From Paracamarosporium sp. OC-R06-R3 (lineage: Eukaryota > Ascomycota > Dothideomycetes > Pleosporales > Didymosphaeriaceae), in assembly GCA_019828545.1 (NCBI GenBank), contig JACVRA010000117.1:62001-126000 (forward strand): a stretch of DNA of 64,000 nucleotides, written 5' to 3'. The first letter of the stretch is position 1; every line of letters begins with the position of its first letter. This document shows, piece by piece, positions 1 to 11,690 of this stretch. The position numbers and the translations under genes are program-made. The notes beneath the pieces are model-generated. The model was given only the letters and a program-made list of their open reading frames with translations. It was not told the DNA's origin and ran no database searches.

Positions 1-313
1 CTTTTCCGAATATCATAACTCTCAAACAACCCATTAACAAACAAACCATCAGGACATAGACGGTCAGGGCGCAAACCTGAGATCACAAGGAACTCGAGCA
101 TCACGCTCACTAGACATGTAAGATTTTGGCCTGTTGATGTTAGCACCATGAAGAAGTAAACGGATCGATGAATTACCTTAGAGACCTAATCGAAATAGCC
201 ATCTCTAACAATGTATGTGTAAACCATACGATATAACCAGCGCGCTTGAAACACAATTTTCAATTTTCAATGAGTAGAGACCGTAAAAGTGACTTAGACC
301 ACGGCCGCAAGGA
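1..313. other. Non-coding edge, nothing recognised
   Basis: No coding potential or repeat seen. It is probably the 3' flank of the minus-strand gene that ends at 314. Confidence 0.4.
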
Positions 314-979
314 TCAATGACCGGCATTTCGTGCAGATGCTTCCAATTCTCTAGCGCTTTCTCTGCCAAAGACCACGTCGTAGCTTGGGTTCTCGTCCGA
401 AGACACACATAACTTTCCGCTATGGACATTTCTCGGTTCCTCCTCCAAGGCCAAGTCCAGTGTTGTCTCTCCATAGATGGCTTTCGTTGTCGGGTAGGCT
501 GATCGAGCTTCGTTGTTAATTGCAAGGATCTTTGAGCCTACTTTGTCGACTATCTGACGCGAGACGACATCCTCATTCGTGTTGTAGTCGAACGATATTA
601 CTGCGAATCTGGGGCTGTCCGACGTGCTGGAAACAGCGATGATGTAGGCTTGCTGCTTCGTGCTTTCGCGATCCTGTTCACGTGGAGTTAGCACCCTGAA
701 ACATTAATCTATCATAGATGTTGCTGTCGCAAACAATAGCAGGACATATCGAGCCTTTTTCTTTGGCTTCAGCCCGAAGTACTTCTTCATCATGTGCAAT
801 CTGCTAGAACAATGGCGCTCGTTCCCGTACACATGAAAGGATGGTGACGGTGATCTCTCAACGACCCTGCCGCTGGAAACAAGTAATTTAGGGAGCGGCA
901 GGGAGTGAACCTTGTGAAGAGTGAATCCATGGCCAATAAAGGCTCCTGTTGGGTGAGCAAGACAATCACACATGTCCAA
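314..979 (-). CDS. Degenerate retropepsin-like protein, model incomplete
   Basis: The region 694-314 reads as a 126-residue frame ending in a stop. It has the layout of a retropepsin-like domain: a strand ending FAVISFDYNTNEDVVS, then SRQIVDKVGSK, and near the end the segment YDVVFGRESARE. This matches, in order, the DTGSDFNIIS, SRELADAL and DAILGWQTIRD segments of the neighbour at 1942-3016. The catalytic D-T/S-G triad is replaced by D-Y-N, so protease activity is unlikely. An open stretch at 979-704 with a basic end (KKYFGLKPKKKAR) could be the upstream exon, and a TTTCAG acceptor precedes the 694 frame. I could not find a donor that keeps the frame. It may be a paralogue decaying into a pseudogene. 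Function unknown. Confidence 0.4.
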
Positions 980-1941
980 TGGCTTTAAGATGTAGCTGCT
1001 CTCGATTCATGAAACGTTCTCCTCTCCATAGGGTTATTAGCTACGAGTGCAGATGTGTTTGCGCAAGTTATAACTGAAAGATAATAGCTTGGACCAACTG
1101 ATTGTTTTTAGTTTTGCTGCGGTTCAAGTGGTGTTTGTCAACTCCGATAATCCTGAGTTGTCTGTGTAAGGTACATTGTTAGGTCGCTATGTTCTCGTAA
1201 ATGTGCAACGTATATGAAAAGACGAACTACAGAGGTCGCTTAGCTGTTGAGTCGAACTCCTTTCCCCGAAGATGGTCTGATCAATGTTTTCCGTTATGAC
1301 ATTAGCAATGTATTGCGTGCATAACCGACGACTGATATTTCAAAGGACTGTGGTGTAAGCTCTCTATTATGAGCGTCTGGTGACTGAATCATACGCATAT
1401 GTCTTTTGTTATTATAATTATGTATCTAGGATACCTACACTAACTTACATGTAATCTTTGGATGTTCGTTGGTTTGCTAGACGCGGACCTCTGTTGGTGT
1501 ATTGATACGTTCTTCCGTAGCTTCGTGGCCCACCCAACACACCCTTTAGATCTCTTGCCTAGGCGGTCTAAGAGGTCACCGACCGATCTCGAGAATCGGC
1601 CGGCGTCAATTTTCGTCTCGCGTATGTCTCAAATAATTGATCGCGGTAGGGAACCCCAACACACAAAGCGTCGTGATCAAAGAGATAGGTATCATGCCAT
1701 ACAAATAATTTTTTGATTCTATATGATATCTGTAATTGTGGGAGGTCAACAGTCTGCCTAATGTGACTATGATGCCATTATGTTTCTAGGAAACTAATCG
1801 CGAGACAGAACAGATAAACCCTCACAGGTCCGGACATTGTCTAAACAGCTAATGTTTATGGAAACTTGTGTACAACTTTACATCTAGTAACGGTCGAATC
1901 GCGAAAAAGCATAACTGTACAGGATGGAATGGAGGGTGTGG
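980..1941. other. Intergenic, nothing recognised
   Basis: Only short open stretches without family signatures. It lies between the 3' end of the retropepsin-like gene at 1942 and the degenerate relative at 314-979, and should contain the promoter of the latter. Confidence 0.4.
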
Positions 1942-3016
1942 CTATCGGGACCGAGGCCGCTGAGGAGCGTAAGCGTTGTAAGTCTCTTCATACTTCTCAT
2001 TGACTGCCTGCGTTGACGGTTCTGCGCGATATTGTGCCCGATACGCTGCTACCCAGATATGTGCCTGCTGACGAGCATAATTCTCGCGTGCCTATAATAG
2101 TTCAGAACAAATTGAATGTGTGATTGCGAATTGAATCAAAAGCACTTACCCGATTCAGTCTCTCCTGGTTGTCCCTTTCCATCTCAGTCCTTTCCGCTTG
2201 TCGCCTTGTTGCGGCGGCGACTTCCTCCCGCTGGACTTCGCGACGATCTACGCAGAATTAGTTTCTAATACAAGACGCTGGGTGCCCACCCGCGGACATA
2301 CCATTGAGGCGTGGGGGTTGACTTATAAATGCAACATAGCCAAAGTCTGGCGGATCTAAAAGATTCAGGTCACGGATGGTTTGCCATCCGAGGATTGCAT
2401 CTACTGGGAGAGCATAGTCTTCGGATATTAGGAAAGTAGTCTCCACAAACTTCTTCGGGAAGTGCTCATGATTATACCACCACCGAACAAGAACTTCACC
2501 CCGTGCAAATACGTACCCTCCTGGCGTATTTGCAAAGGGTAATGCAGCAGACTGGAGCCCTGGAAGGAGCGCATCCGCAAGCTCGCGACTAATGATATTG
2601 AAATCAGAACCGGTGTCTATCATCAAAGAAGTGCGGCGAGCCCTTGCTCCCGGAAGCTCTACCAAGATCCAGGGCAGGAAAGGGTTAGCAGAAGGGTGGT
2701 CCTTGGAGTGGCACTGGTTGTGTTGGTCAATCATACGTCCAATCTTGTTTAAGAGACCAAAAAATCCTATCAAGTACAAGGTGTACGCCTGAATATCATG
2801 CAACAGTAAGAATGTAGTGATAGAAAGCAATGCAAAGGTTCCTGCGTATTGCAATATATTCCAGATGGACCATCGCGGTTGTATTGCTGGGGATCTGGCA
2901 AGCTGGAAGATTTGGTCGTGCAGAATCTTGTGGTTCATGTTCCCGCTTTCAAACTCGGTGCAAGGAATACGTATCTTTCCATCCGCATCGGTAGGCACTA
3001 TGTGTAATTCTGTCAT
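1942..3016 (-). CDS. Membrane-anchored retropepsin-like aspartic protease domain protein
   Basis: Three exons (3016-2302, 2247-2150, 2091-1942) join in frame to 320 residues. Donors are GTATGT and GTAAGT; acceptors end CGTAG and TATAG. Residues about 50-90 are strongly hydrophobic (one or two membrane spans). A retropepsin-like domain follows, with DTGSD at 134-138 and the second hallmark DAILG at 206-210. The last two exons encode a charged helical tail rich in Arg, Glu and Gln. Single-domain aspartic proteases of this fold, best known from retroelements and Ddi1, act as dimers. Here there is no reverse transcriptase, integrase or gag nearby, so this is a stand-alone gene rather than a retrotransposon. 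Substrate is unknown. The start at 3016 is the first ATG of the frame. Confidence 0.7.
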
Positions 3017-4824
3017 TTGTCAGTCACTGGCACAATACGGTCATTGATAGGTCATTGTAGTGGAATATTACTAGTTATTGACATATGTCGCCCTATATGC
3101 TCCCTTTTGGCATCGAATGAACTGATGACAATGTTCAGAGACGAGAAGTGCCCATTGTTTTCAACATTCTCTTCGGACATATGAGCGGCTCTAAGTGTAA
3201 CTGGTTGTGAAAAGTCCTCGAGAAAGAAACTGAGATGTGCGGGGGTTCAAGTGTAGTTAGAAGTGTGATATAAGACCAATGGGTACACTGCCCATTTTAT
3301 CAGAGATCATAAGCGGAGAATGCAGACGGGCCGTACTTTGAATAGATTTCCTTTTTAGGACTAGTCGACCACGACCGCGTCTGTGCGCCCTGCGGCCGCC
3401 CTCGCAGCTACGTCACAAGCGGGACCTAGACCTAGTAGACGACTACCTTCCATAGCTCCAAACTCGGTATCCACGGCCATAGTCAAAGGTGGTATCGCGA
3501 TGCCCCAGGAGGAAAGAAGGTGCGCTCACATTGCATTCTATGGTCAATGCAGGCTGCAGAGGTCTTCTCTATCAGTCCCGTCTTTTACGCTGAGTACTTT
3601 CGTTAGGTAGGGATGGTTTTTGCAGGTGATCTCGAGGCTTCGGACATTCCCAGTGGGAAGGGTATTGGGTCGGCGCACGTACATGGGGTGCATATATATG
3701 GTCCGCTTTAGCCTTGTTGATTTGGCCGTCGTAGTGTCAGACGAGCGACCCGGCTACGTATCAGCGTGTCAGCGATCGAACATTTTCTGGAAAGAGTGTA
3801 ATAGCATGGTGGCCACGTTGCGCTGACCTGTGAAACGATAGCGTGGGTTTAGGGAAGCCTCCACATGCTCGGATGGTGTCGCTGGAATGCGTATTGTTTT
3901 TGAGCACGAACGTATACCTACGTAACCGCCGTGGGTTAGCCCACTCAGCTCCGCTGCACCAGTCAAGTCGCTGCGAGCCCCGAGTCAGGAGGCAAACGCT
4001 CCAGGCTCAAACCGCCGCTTCCGTTGGATTGTTGAAGCGAAAATACATAGCATCACATAGAATCTCTTCGGTCTCTCTGAGTCTTTTCCAGCTTTGGGTG
4101 TTCGAAAGCCGACCACCGTTTGTTCAGGCGCGGCACGGACGCTCGACCCGGACAAAAAAACCAGAATGTCTTACTGCCCGCTCGAGACGTCCCAGTGCGG
4201 CAGGCTGGCTATCGCACCAGTACCCTATCAGCGGCCACGATAGCTGCATTGGAATAATACTCTTTTGTCGTGCGGGTTGAAAGATACTATAGACTCGTTG
4301 TAACAAATAACGGACGAGGAGGAGGCTCTGGAGTGTGCCTTGCATCTGTCATGAAAGGTGGCTCAAGATGGTAATGGAGCCTGTCTGTACCCTCTACGCA
4401 AGGGGCACGATCTACGCAAGGGTACATGTGGTAGCGATTCCAGCTTTCCATCCTGACTAGCGCAGCAGTCACCTGCTCTTATCACATTGTTGCTTACATT
4501 TGAGATGTGTTGTAGCGGGTATTCTTCGATGGGCGACTTTAAATGACACTAGGTGAAATCGAGCAACTTCAGACCTTGTGATTCTGTCATTGGTATCCAA
4601 TCGAGGGAGCAAATAGTGTGTGGTCATGCCTTTGTATAGTCGTGTCTAAAAAGCATCGGTACCATTTTGCGGATGCAGGATGCCACAGCTTGCGCCAGTG
4701 GTTTAGCCCGTCGTTTACGTTACCAGGGGTCCCTTCCCAAACTAGGCGTAATTACGCCCCAAGCGAACCCCTAACTTCTATCTAATGTGGCTTGACATCA
4801 ATGTTAAACAAGACATAATAGACG
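3017..4824. other. Gene-poor interval
   Basis: About 1.8 kb with only short, unrelated open stretches on both strands and no family signature. It holds the 5' flanks of the two divergent neighbours. An old decayed element cannot be excluded by eye. Confidence 0.4.
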
Positions 4825-7062
4825 ATGTTTCGGTCTCGATTCTTGTACCTGCGCGATTGCGCGAAGCGGGCGTCGGCTGTGAGCTCTCACAATCCGGGCG
4901 CTCACAGAGTCTCCACTGCACGGCTTAGAGCGCCAATTATTCGCACCCAGCAGTGCTTTTCCTATTCGACAACTTCGACAAACAATCTGGACCCGAGCAA
5001 AGTAGCCCCAGGCCAGCTTTCAAAAGAGATAGACGTTGATGAGGTGGAAGAGCGTTTGAAGTATGCCACAGGCGACCACGCGACATGGGATCACGAAAAG
5101 CTGCTCAACCTTGCCTACAGTAAATTATCCTCATATAACATGTCTTTATGCATTATTAGACTGATGCATTGTAGATGATTGCCTACTTCCACTCGAGAGT
5201 TTGCAAGGGTTCGCTGAGTATGCAGTCGGCGGCATGCGACCTGGTGGCGGTAAACCCTCATTCCCTCTTCTAACACAAGAAGAAGCATCGCTTTTAGAAA
5301 CTCCCTATCACAGATGGGCACCCGCACCTTACAATAGCCTCGACTATATGTGCGTTGAGAAACTGGTTCCACTCTATGCAGATTTGAACGGAAAGGATTC
5401 ACAGTTGGTGTCTTTTTATGCCAGATTGCATGTGCTGAGAGCGAAACTGTGGCATGGGATGGTGCCGCTTAGTCGTGAGCGCTGGTTGGAGAAGAAAATG
5501 GATGATCCAAAGAACTATCGGATGTTGTTCGAGTTGATGCAAGATATACTCATGATATTTACTTGGCTGAACAGCGACGGGATACTCGGACGAATGCGCG
5601 GAGGGTTCAATCGGATAGTCGATGCGTACGTTGAGTTCGAGGGCGCAGCTAATTCGCGCCGCGAGCAGATGGGTGTCAAGGAAAAACTGAATATGGCTGG
5701 GATGTGGGCGGAATACTACCACTCGATCATATCCACCATGTCAGAACGAACACACCAGTGGCTCGTTGACCGTGTCGACGAAGTCCAAAGCCGCGCTTTC
5801 CAAGAGTACACCGCAGCTTTGGAAAAAGCGGGAAGCGACCAAGAAGCGGTGGGCCTCGCAGGCAAGGCATACTACGAGTGTGTTCAAGATCTCAACGCCA
5901 TGATTGTAAAGGCAGATTATGTCTTGGGTATTCAGATGGTCGGTTTCAAAGGCTACACCCCTTCAAATAGCGCTGCCGACCTCTCCTTGGAAGTTCGTTC
6001 GGATACCTACGGGAAGATCGCTGCGACCAAAGACTGGCCCCACCTAACCAAGATTGTCGAAGCGCAAGAACGCGATGGCCCTGAAAAGCCGCCGGACATT
6101 ATGGACTATGTTGACGAGATGAAGAATGGTCCTAAGCCTGCTGCAACGAGATTCCGTGATTCAGAAACCTTCATCGGGCATTATCGTGAGGGGATGCATA
6201 ACCGTGCCGAGATTAGGAAAGCACTACGTGGTGAACCAAAAGCTCTCGATGAGGAGTACTGGATCACCATTCTCAAGGAACGGATGGCTTTTTACAAGAA
6301 GTTTGGAAAGGACCATGAAACTTGGAATCATAAGTGGGGTTTCGTTTGCTATCGTTTAACGTACGAACAGACTGATGACGAATGGGCTGAGTTCAAGAAA
6401 AAGTTTGAAGCAGATGTTTTTAGGACTGGAGAGTGGATCAAAGGCTACGACGCCATCAAAGACAAGGCTGGACTGGAGTATATTGATGGTAGAGACGTTG
6501 GTATTCCTGAAGGCGACGTTGAAGCAGCAAAGAAGTATGTTCAGCGCTATACTACAAGGATCTCATACTCACAGGTTGCAGGCATTTCAAATCCAAATAC
6601 ACTGTGCTACCGACCCTCGGCCGCTTATGGACGGATGACTTCCTTGTCATCGACCGCCAATCCTACGAGTCCCACACCAAACCCGCACCGGAAGAAAAGC
6701 GACCGCCGCCACCATATGGACCCTGTTTTGGTGACAATGGAGGCCACGTCCGTCTTGTAGATACCGCGGAATATGTCCCTGAGATTATCGAGGCCATCGC
6801 CCCTGGATACACCGGTGAAATGCGAGTCTTGTCTGGCTTGCTATTCGAAGAAGTATATCCTATACTCGCGTCAAAGGCCCTGAGACCGAATTGTTTGTGG
6901 CCGTTGGCTAGATTGCACCCACAAGAGGTGTATGTAGGACATACGGTCGGGAGTCAGGAGCATTGGTGGGAATTCAATAGAATTGACAAGGTGGCTATGC
7001 AACAAAGATTCTTGGAGTTTTTGCGGATGAAAAAGGATGAACTGGCCAAGGAGAAGAAATAG
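4825..7062 (+). CDS. Unknown protein with mitochondrial-type presequence, 711 aa
   Basis: I do not recognise the family. Three exons (4825-5119, 5175-6534, 6582-7062) join in frame to 711 residues: intron 1 has GTAAAT and TTGTAG, intron 2 is 47 nt with GTATGT and TTGCAG. The first 50 residues are Arg-, Ser- and Ala-rich and poor in acidic residues (MFRSRFLYLRDCAKRASAV), typical of a mitochondrial presequence. The rest is soluble, helical and rich in Trp and Tyr, with no membrane segment. The frame is intact and codon use resembles the neighbours, so the gene looks functional. A shortened decayed copy lies at 9424-10110 in the same orientation. Matrix location is inferred from the N-terminus alone. 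Confidence 0.75.
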
Positions 7063-7439
7063 GCGATCTAGCCATGTAGGATTTTACAAGTTTGAGCGCA
7101 GAGGAGCTGTGGTTATTTTGCTGGAACTGCTGGAAGCAAGGGGCCAGTGCAAGTCGAGACAGTTGGCATGAGACTCCCTCGATTGAATGTACAATAGCAT
7201 GGTGAGGCTTGTTTCCTTTTCCTTTGTATAATAGTTCCTGTTTGATATATCTTCTATTCTTAGGATGTCGTAAACAGTACATAAGCGTAAGAGATAAATG
7301 ACTAGGATTAAATGTCGAACTATCCCAAGAAAATACGTTTTAAATACAACGTTACGAAAGACGGGATAACCTAGTACTACGATCTTTACGTGAAACTTTT
7401 TACTAACCTAGATATCTTCAATAACGTCTGGAAATAATA
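7063..7439. other. Convergent 3' flanks
   Basis: No gene. The part around 7110-7280 is 3' flank of the 4825-7062 gene and is also present, diverged, at about 9940-10110. The rest is AT-rich 3' flank of the minus-strand gene ending at 7440. Confidence 0.5.
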
Positions 7440-9138
7440 CTACTGTACCTTCTTTTGGCCTACTATTTTTAACAGCTCCTTAATCTCCATATCCGTGCTA
7501 CTAGTAGGACTAGACGATAGAGTCTCAGCAAGAGCCTGCCCTGTCTCCACCGGACTGAGGCTAAATTCACGGTGTAGTTTCCAAAAATCCCAAAAGGTTG
7601 ATACGACCGCAACGACCCCCACTATCATGATGCTAGCGACCAACCAAAGGGTTCTGAATTCAGCTTGATATGTAAGAGTATCGTACGCAAATGTCCATGT
7701 GGAGTTATTCAGAGGTTCTTCACCTGTTAAAATGTAAGTAAGGGGTAGGCTACAGCTAAATCCTTCACTTACCAGGTCCGTACCACCTTGCCAACCGAAA
7801 CATCACGTCGTGAAGATCCCACACCAAGTCGTCTGTGGCATTGTTCCAGCTCAACCAACACGATTTGTTTTGTGGTGTTGGATCCTCCTTGGTGAATCGC
7901 TGAACCATCGAGCCGTAAGTCTCGATACCCCAAGAGCCATCGAAAGTAGGCTCTGTTAATGTGGCGTTGGATCTTACGTAATAGTACCCAAAGTAGTCGA
8001 GCGCTGCGAGCGCACCCGCGGGCTTACCATTCTCTGAAGGAAGATCGCCGGGCGATGCTTGGATAGATTCCACTCGGGGGTATTGTGACCTATTAAGCTG
8101 CGTATCGAATCCTTTCCAAATGACGTCATACACAACAGTCCCTGTCTTGATGGTACATCTGCTAATACTAAGAGTAGCATTGCAATTCGTATCCGTCTCT
8201 TGTAAAAACCTATGCTCCATCTCAAGTACGGCAGCGCCCGCTGTGTCCAGTGTCCTATTCAGCTCGATGCTAAATAGAGTCGCATTAACGTTTGATGGAT
8301 CGGTGATGTCGAAAGCTTGCTTCGAAGAAGAGCAGTTGGTGGCGATACCCGCCCCTCTCAAAGGACCAGAGCAAGTGCCTTCGCATTCAAAGTTTTGTTG
8401 TGATGTTTGATTTAAATACCAGCCGCGTAGTACTTCATCCAGAGTACCGTTTGCAAATATATGGGCGGGAGCCTCGTTGTCAACCATACCAATGTCACCG
8501 TCCTTGAGCATTGCAGGGAGCCGCCAGTATTCATCAGGTATATAGAATCGAACATGGGTGCTCATGGTTGTTGTGATAGATCTTTGCAGAAGCGGCCCGT
8601 CAATCACATCAATTGCCGTCATCGCAAGGAATACTAGCAGGACCAAGCGCACGTGCGGACTACTTTTAAGCGCTCGAAGTGTCTCATTAATGCTACTCCC
8701 CATGCCGCGGTTCCAGATGTAATGCAGATCAGCCAGTGTGGTTCGATGGTCTCGTTGGGCGCGCCACCATACAATCGTAAGCCCAGCGGCGAAGATAGTC
8801 TTCTGCGCAAGTCCGAAAACGGCTACAAGTAGAGATAGAAGAACGGCAGGCTGCACAGCTGGCGCCTCAGGGATCCAGGTCGCGATGGGATGGCCATGAG
8901 CGAGATAAACAACAACGACACAGCAAGTGATAATAACAAGATTAAGCAGGACAAGGAATGTCGCAAGTATTGGAAGCGAGCGTCTTCGCTTGTTTTCCAA
9001 GGCTGATTGAGGTGAGGAGAGCGTTTTTTTATCAGGCTGCGATTGAGGCGGGGAGAGCGTTCTTCTATCAGGCTGCGATTGAGGCTGGGAATACGTTTCT
9101 TGTACGGAGAGTGATGCGTCAGGTCTGGAGTCGGGCAT
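7440..9138 (-). CDS. DUF3176-family membrane protein
   Basis: Two exons (9138-7773, 7723-7440) join in frame to 549 residues. The donor is GTAAGT and the acceptor TTAACAG. The order of features fits fungal DUF3176 proteins: a low-complexity N-terminus, two membrane spans at roughly residues 55-120, a Lys/Trp/Arg-containing loop ending in an LADLHYIW..GMGSS segment, a third span (LVLLVFLAMTAIDVID), a long extracytosolic region with many N-x-S/T sites and several Cys, and a last span near the C-terminus in exon 2 (LWLVASIMIVGVVAVV). The function of DUF3176 proteins is not known; plasma membrane or vacuole is likely. The N-terminus contains a 12-residue repeat. I chose the first true ATG at 9138; the frame is open further upstream but without ATG. 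Confidence 0.75.
8999..9096 (-). repeat. 36-bp coding tandem repeat, about 2.7 copies
   Basis: Three diverged units of 36 bp lie within the N-terminal codons of the DUF3176 gene. Each encodes 12 residues of the type TLSPPQSQPDRR. Because the unit is a multiple of three, copy-number change would not break the frame. Confidence 0.75.
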
Positions 9139-9423
9139 TGTGCACAGCACCTCGTTGATCCTAGTAGCAATATTAGTTGAATGGATGACCAAAGAACAAC
9201 AGGCATCTCGTTCTTATATCTCTGCCTTTTGACTCCGGCGCAACCCAAGACAACAGGGCTACTGGTGTACCGCGAGGCTGAATCGCTGCCTAAGCCATTG
9301 GCACAAACGTATATGCAGGCCCCTGCAGTCTTTCGTAAAGAATGGCTTGTCCCTCCAATTGGGATGGTATTTGTGTTATCGTGGCGCCTGTAAGACGAAG
9401 GCTGCATCAGCTCCTCCATAATC
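9139..9423. other. 5' flank of the DUF3176 gene
   Basis: No gene seen. It separates the DUF3176 start from the decayed copy that begins near 9424. Confidence 0.4.
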
Positions 9424-10110
9424 GTACCCACGCGATTGGGCATCAGCTGCGAGCTCTCACAACCCGGGCGCTTGCAGTCTCCACCACACGGCTTAGAGTT
9501 CCAATTATTAGCACCTAGCAGCATTTTCCCTACTCGACAGCTTCGCTAAACAATCTAGACCTACATAAATTAGCGCCAGATCAACTTGCAAGAGAGTCAA
9601 ACGATGATGTAGTGGAAGAGCGTTGCAGTATGCCGCTGTGGCAAGGATGATAAATCACATGGCCTACATGGCCGCCTTCCTTAGCTACTCATACTCCATA
9701 GCTTATACACTTATCTATGCTTCATACCTGCTCTGGTGCCCTGGCTGTGACAACCACAAGCGACCGCGCGACATGGGATCACGAAAAGCTGTTCAGCCTT
9801 GCTTACAGCAAACCCACCTTCTATCTACTAACACAAGAAGAAGTATCGCTTATAGAAGCCCTTATTACAGATAGGCACCTTACAATAGCCTCGACTATGT
9901 GTGCGTTGAGAAACTGGCTGTGTCTTTTTATGGCAGATTGCTTTGCTGGATCTGCCAGAAGGAGGAGACATTGCGAGTTGAGACGTTGGCATGGAGCTCT
10001 CTCGACTGGGTGTCCGATAACATGTTCATGCTTCCTTTTGTCCTTTATATCATAGTTCCTGTTTGGAAAATCTTCTATTCTCGGACTTTCATTTTGAGTA
10101 GTATATGCGA
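9424..10110 (+). pseudogene. Truncated decayed copy of the 4825-7062 gene
   Basis: Blocks of this stretch match the gene at 4825-7062 and its 3' flank in the same order and orientation. 9424-9640 matches about 4845-5075, 9757-9812 matches about 5068-5120, 9813-9925 matches about 5253-5375, a short piece near 9925-9940 matches about 5404-5425, and 9940-10110 matches about 7110-7280. Missing are intron 1 with the start of exon 2, and nearly all of exon 2, intron 2 and exon 3. About 115 bp at 9641-9756 has no counterpart. Stops and frameshifts interrupt the remaining frame. The 3' flank is included and the deletions do not follow exon borders, so this looks like a DNA-level duplication with later deletions, not a processed copy. 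Confidence 0.85.
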
Positions 10111-10338
10111 TCGAGGGCGGCAGTTGTTAGTAGAATACATTACCATGGACTATTTACTACTAAGAGAATTAATTTTAGGTCAAGTTTCATGAGCTCAACG
10201 CGTCACTGAAGTGCTAGTGGCATACCAAAAACCAGGTGCAGAATTCTTACAACTTACAGTTCGCTCGTACCGTCCCAACACCATCAACCGCACACTTTAG
10301 CCACATGAGGCCCGAACACCCATCTACACCCTCACCTC

Positions 10339-11118
10339 TTATCTCCCTCTCCTCTCATACATCCCAAACCCAAACCTTACCCCCTTCTCCTCCACCACAT
10401 CCCCCACGCTCTCCCCCGTAAACTCCCTCAGCTCCTCCTCCTCACACCTCACCCAGTCCTCATCCCCGTCCAAATCCACCGAAAAGAACGTATCGCACTC
10501 AAACTCATTCTCAATCTTAGTCAACAACACACGATCCGCCTGCGGCAACTTGAGCGCAGCATCATAAATGGTAGCGCCGCCGATGACAAAGACGCGAGCG
10601 ATTTCCGGTACATCCTGCTCCCGTTCTTGTATATCGTCAGAAGGAGACGAGGACTCCGCATTGAACGCGCGCAACCTATCCAACGCCTCCGTCACGCTGC
10701 CCACCGCAATCGGTCCTTCCACACCACCCTTCTCCCCCACAGCACCAGCACCAGCAAATCCCTCGGGTTTTCTCGTAACAACGACGTTCACCCTCCCCTC
10801 CAGCGGGCGAAACCGCTCGGGTATACTATCCCATGTTTTCCTCCCCATGACAACCGCATTGCACCGTCTCCTCTTCGTCTGCTGTGTGCCACCATTGTTG
10901 CGCTCGGGCACGCGCATCGTCACGCGCTTGAAGTACCCCATTTCTTTTCTTAGCTGCGGCCAGGGGAGCGTGCCTGCTTTGCCGATGCCGAGCGAGGGTG
11001 TTGCGGCGAGGATGAGAGTGAGGGAGAGGGGCGGCGCGGAGGGCGGGGCTGGAGGTGGCATTTTGGAGGTATCGTGGGAATTGGTGTTTGAGCTTGTGTT
11101 TGGGTCGGTGTTGGACAT
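10339..11118 (-). CDS. DFR1: Dihydrofolate reductase
   Basis: Single exon, 259 residues. It reduces dihydrofolate to tetrahydrofolate with NADPH, supplying one-carbon carriers for thymidylate and purine synthesis in the cytosol. Family motifs are in order: LAATPSLGIGKAGTLPWPQL near residue 37 (substrate and Met20-loop region), VMGRKTWDSIPERFRPL near residue 89 (NADPH binding), and VFVIGGATIYDAAL near residue 177. Relative to bacterial enzymes there are Gly/Ala-rich and Ser/Glu-rich insertions between these motifs, common in filamentous fungi. The first 30 residues are Ser/Asn/Pro-rich and not part of the fold, so a start at the second in-frame ATG (near 11061) is also possible. Confidence 0.95.
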   Translation of the reverse strand: MSNTDPNTSSNTNSHDTSKMPPPAPPSAPPLSLTLILAATPSLGIGKAGTLPWPQLRKEMGYFKRVTMRVPERNNGGTQQTKRRRCNAVVMGRKTWDSIPERFRPLEGRVNVVVTRKPEGFAGAGAVGEKGGVEGPIAVGSVTEALDRLRAFNAESSSPSDDIQEREQDVPEIARVFVIGGATIYDAALKLPQADRVLLTKIENEFECDTFFSVDLDGDEDWVRCEEEELREFTGESVGDVVEEKGVRFGFGMYERRGR

Positions 11119-11690
11119 TGCGATTCGGGCAAGGAGGGAGGAGATCGCGGTGCGGACCGCGGGCAGAATTGACGTATGCAGGGTTGGACGTGCGTGCCGC
11201 GAGACAGAAGCTTTGACGGCGGGGCAGAAAAACGCGCTAAAATGCTACGCGTGTGAACGTGACCTGTCAATAGCACAGGTGCATATAGCGTCATTAGGCA
11301 TATTGGAATGATGTGAAATAGAAGTCTTCGAGAGACAAGGGAGATATCCATTGCACTACCCAAGCTCAATGCAGACGCATGCCACCCACTTAGACGATCC
11401 GAACTGCCGCTCATTGATCAAACCTCTCCTCTTTCGCTCGCATATGAACCAAACGCTACCCTCACGGGTTGATATGATACACGGCCCCGAACCTGGCCGG
11501 ACGCGAAGATCCAACAAACGTACCATCGCCGTCATGCAAATCCACCTACAGAACGCCGAATGACACCGCCCATGCCGCATTCTCGCCCAAAAAGTTCCCA
11601 GTCATACAACTCATTCCCGTTCCAGGGGTATCTCGTGAAAAGGTAGCAGCAGAAATGTTAGATTGAAGGGTTCTGGCGCGAGAGGATCTT
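11119..11690. other. Intergenic between DFR1 start and psy2 stop
   Basis: About 570 bp holding the 3' flank of psy2 and the promoter of DFR1, both transcribed on the minus strand. No gene seen. Confidence 0.5.

Noticed and set aside
1462..1716. 84-codon frame on +
   Set aside because: No ATG context, domain or splice support; composition like the surrounding non-coding DNA.
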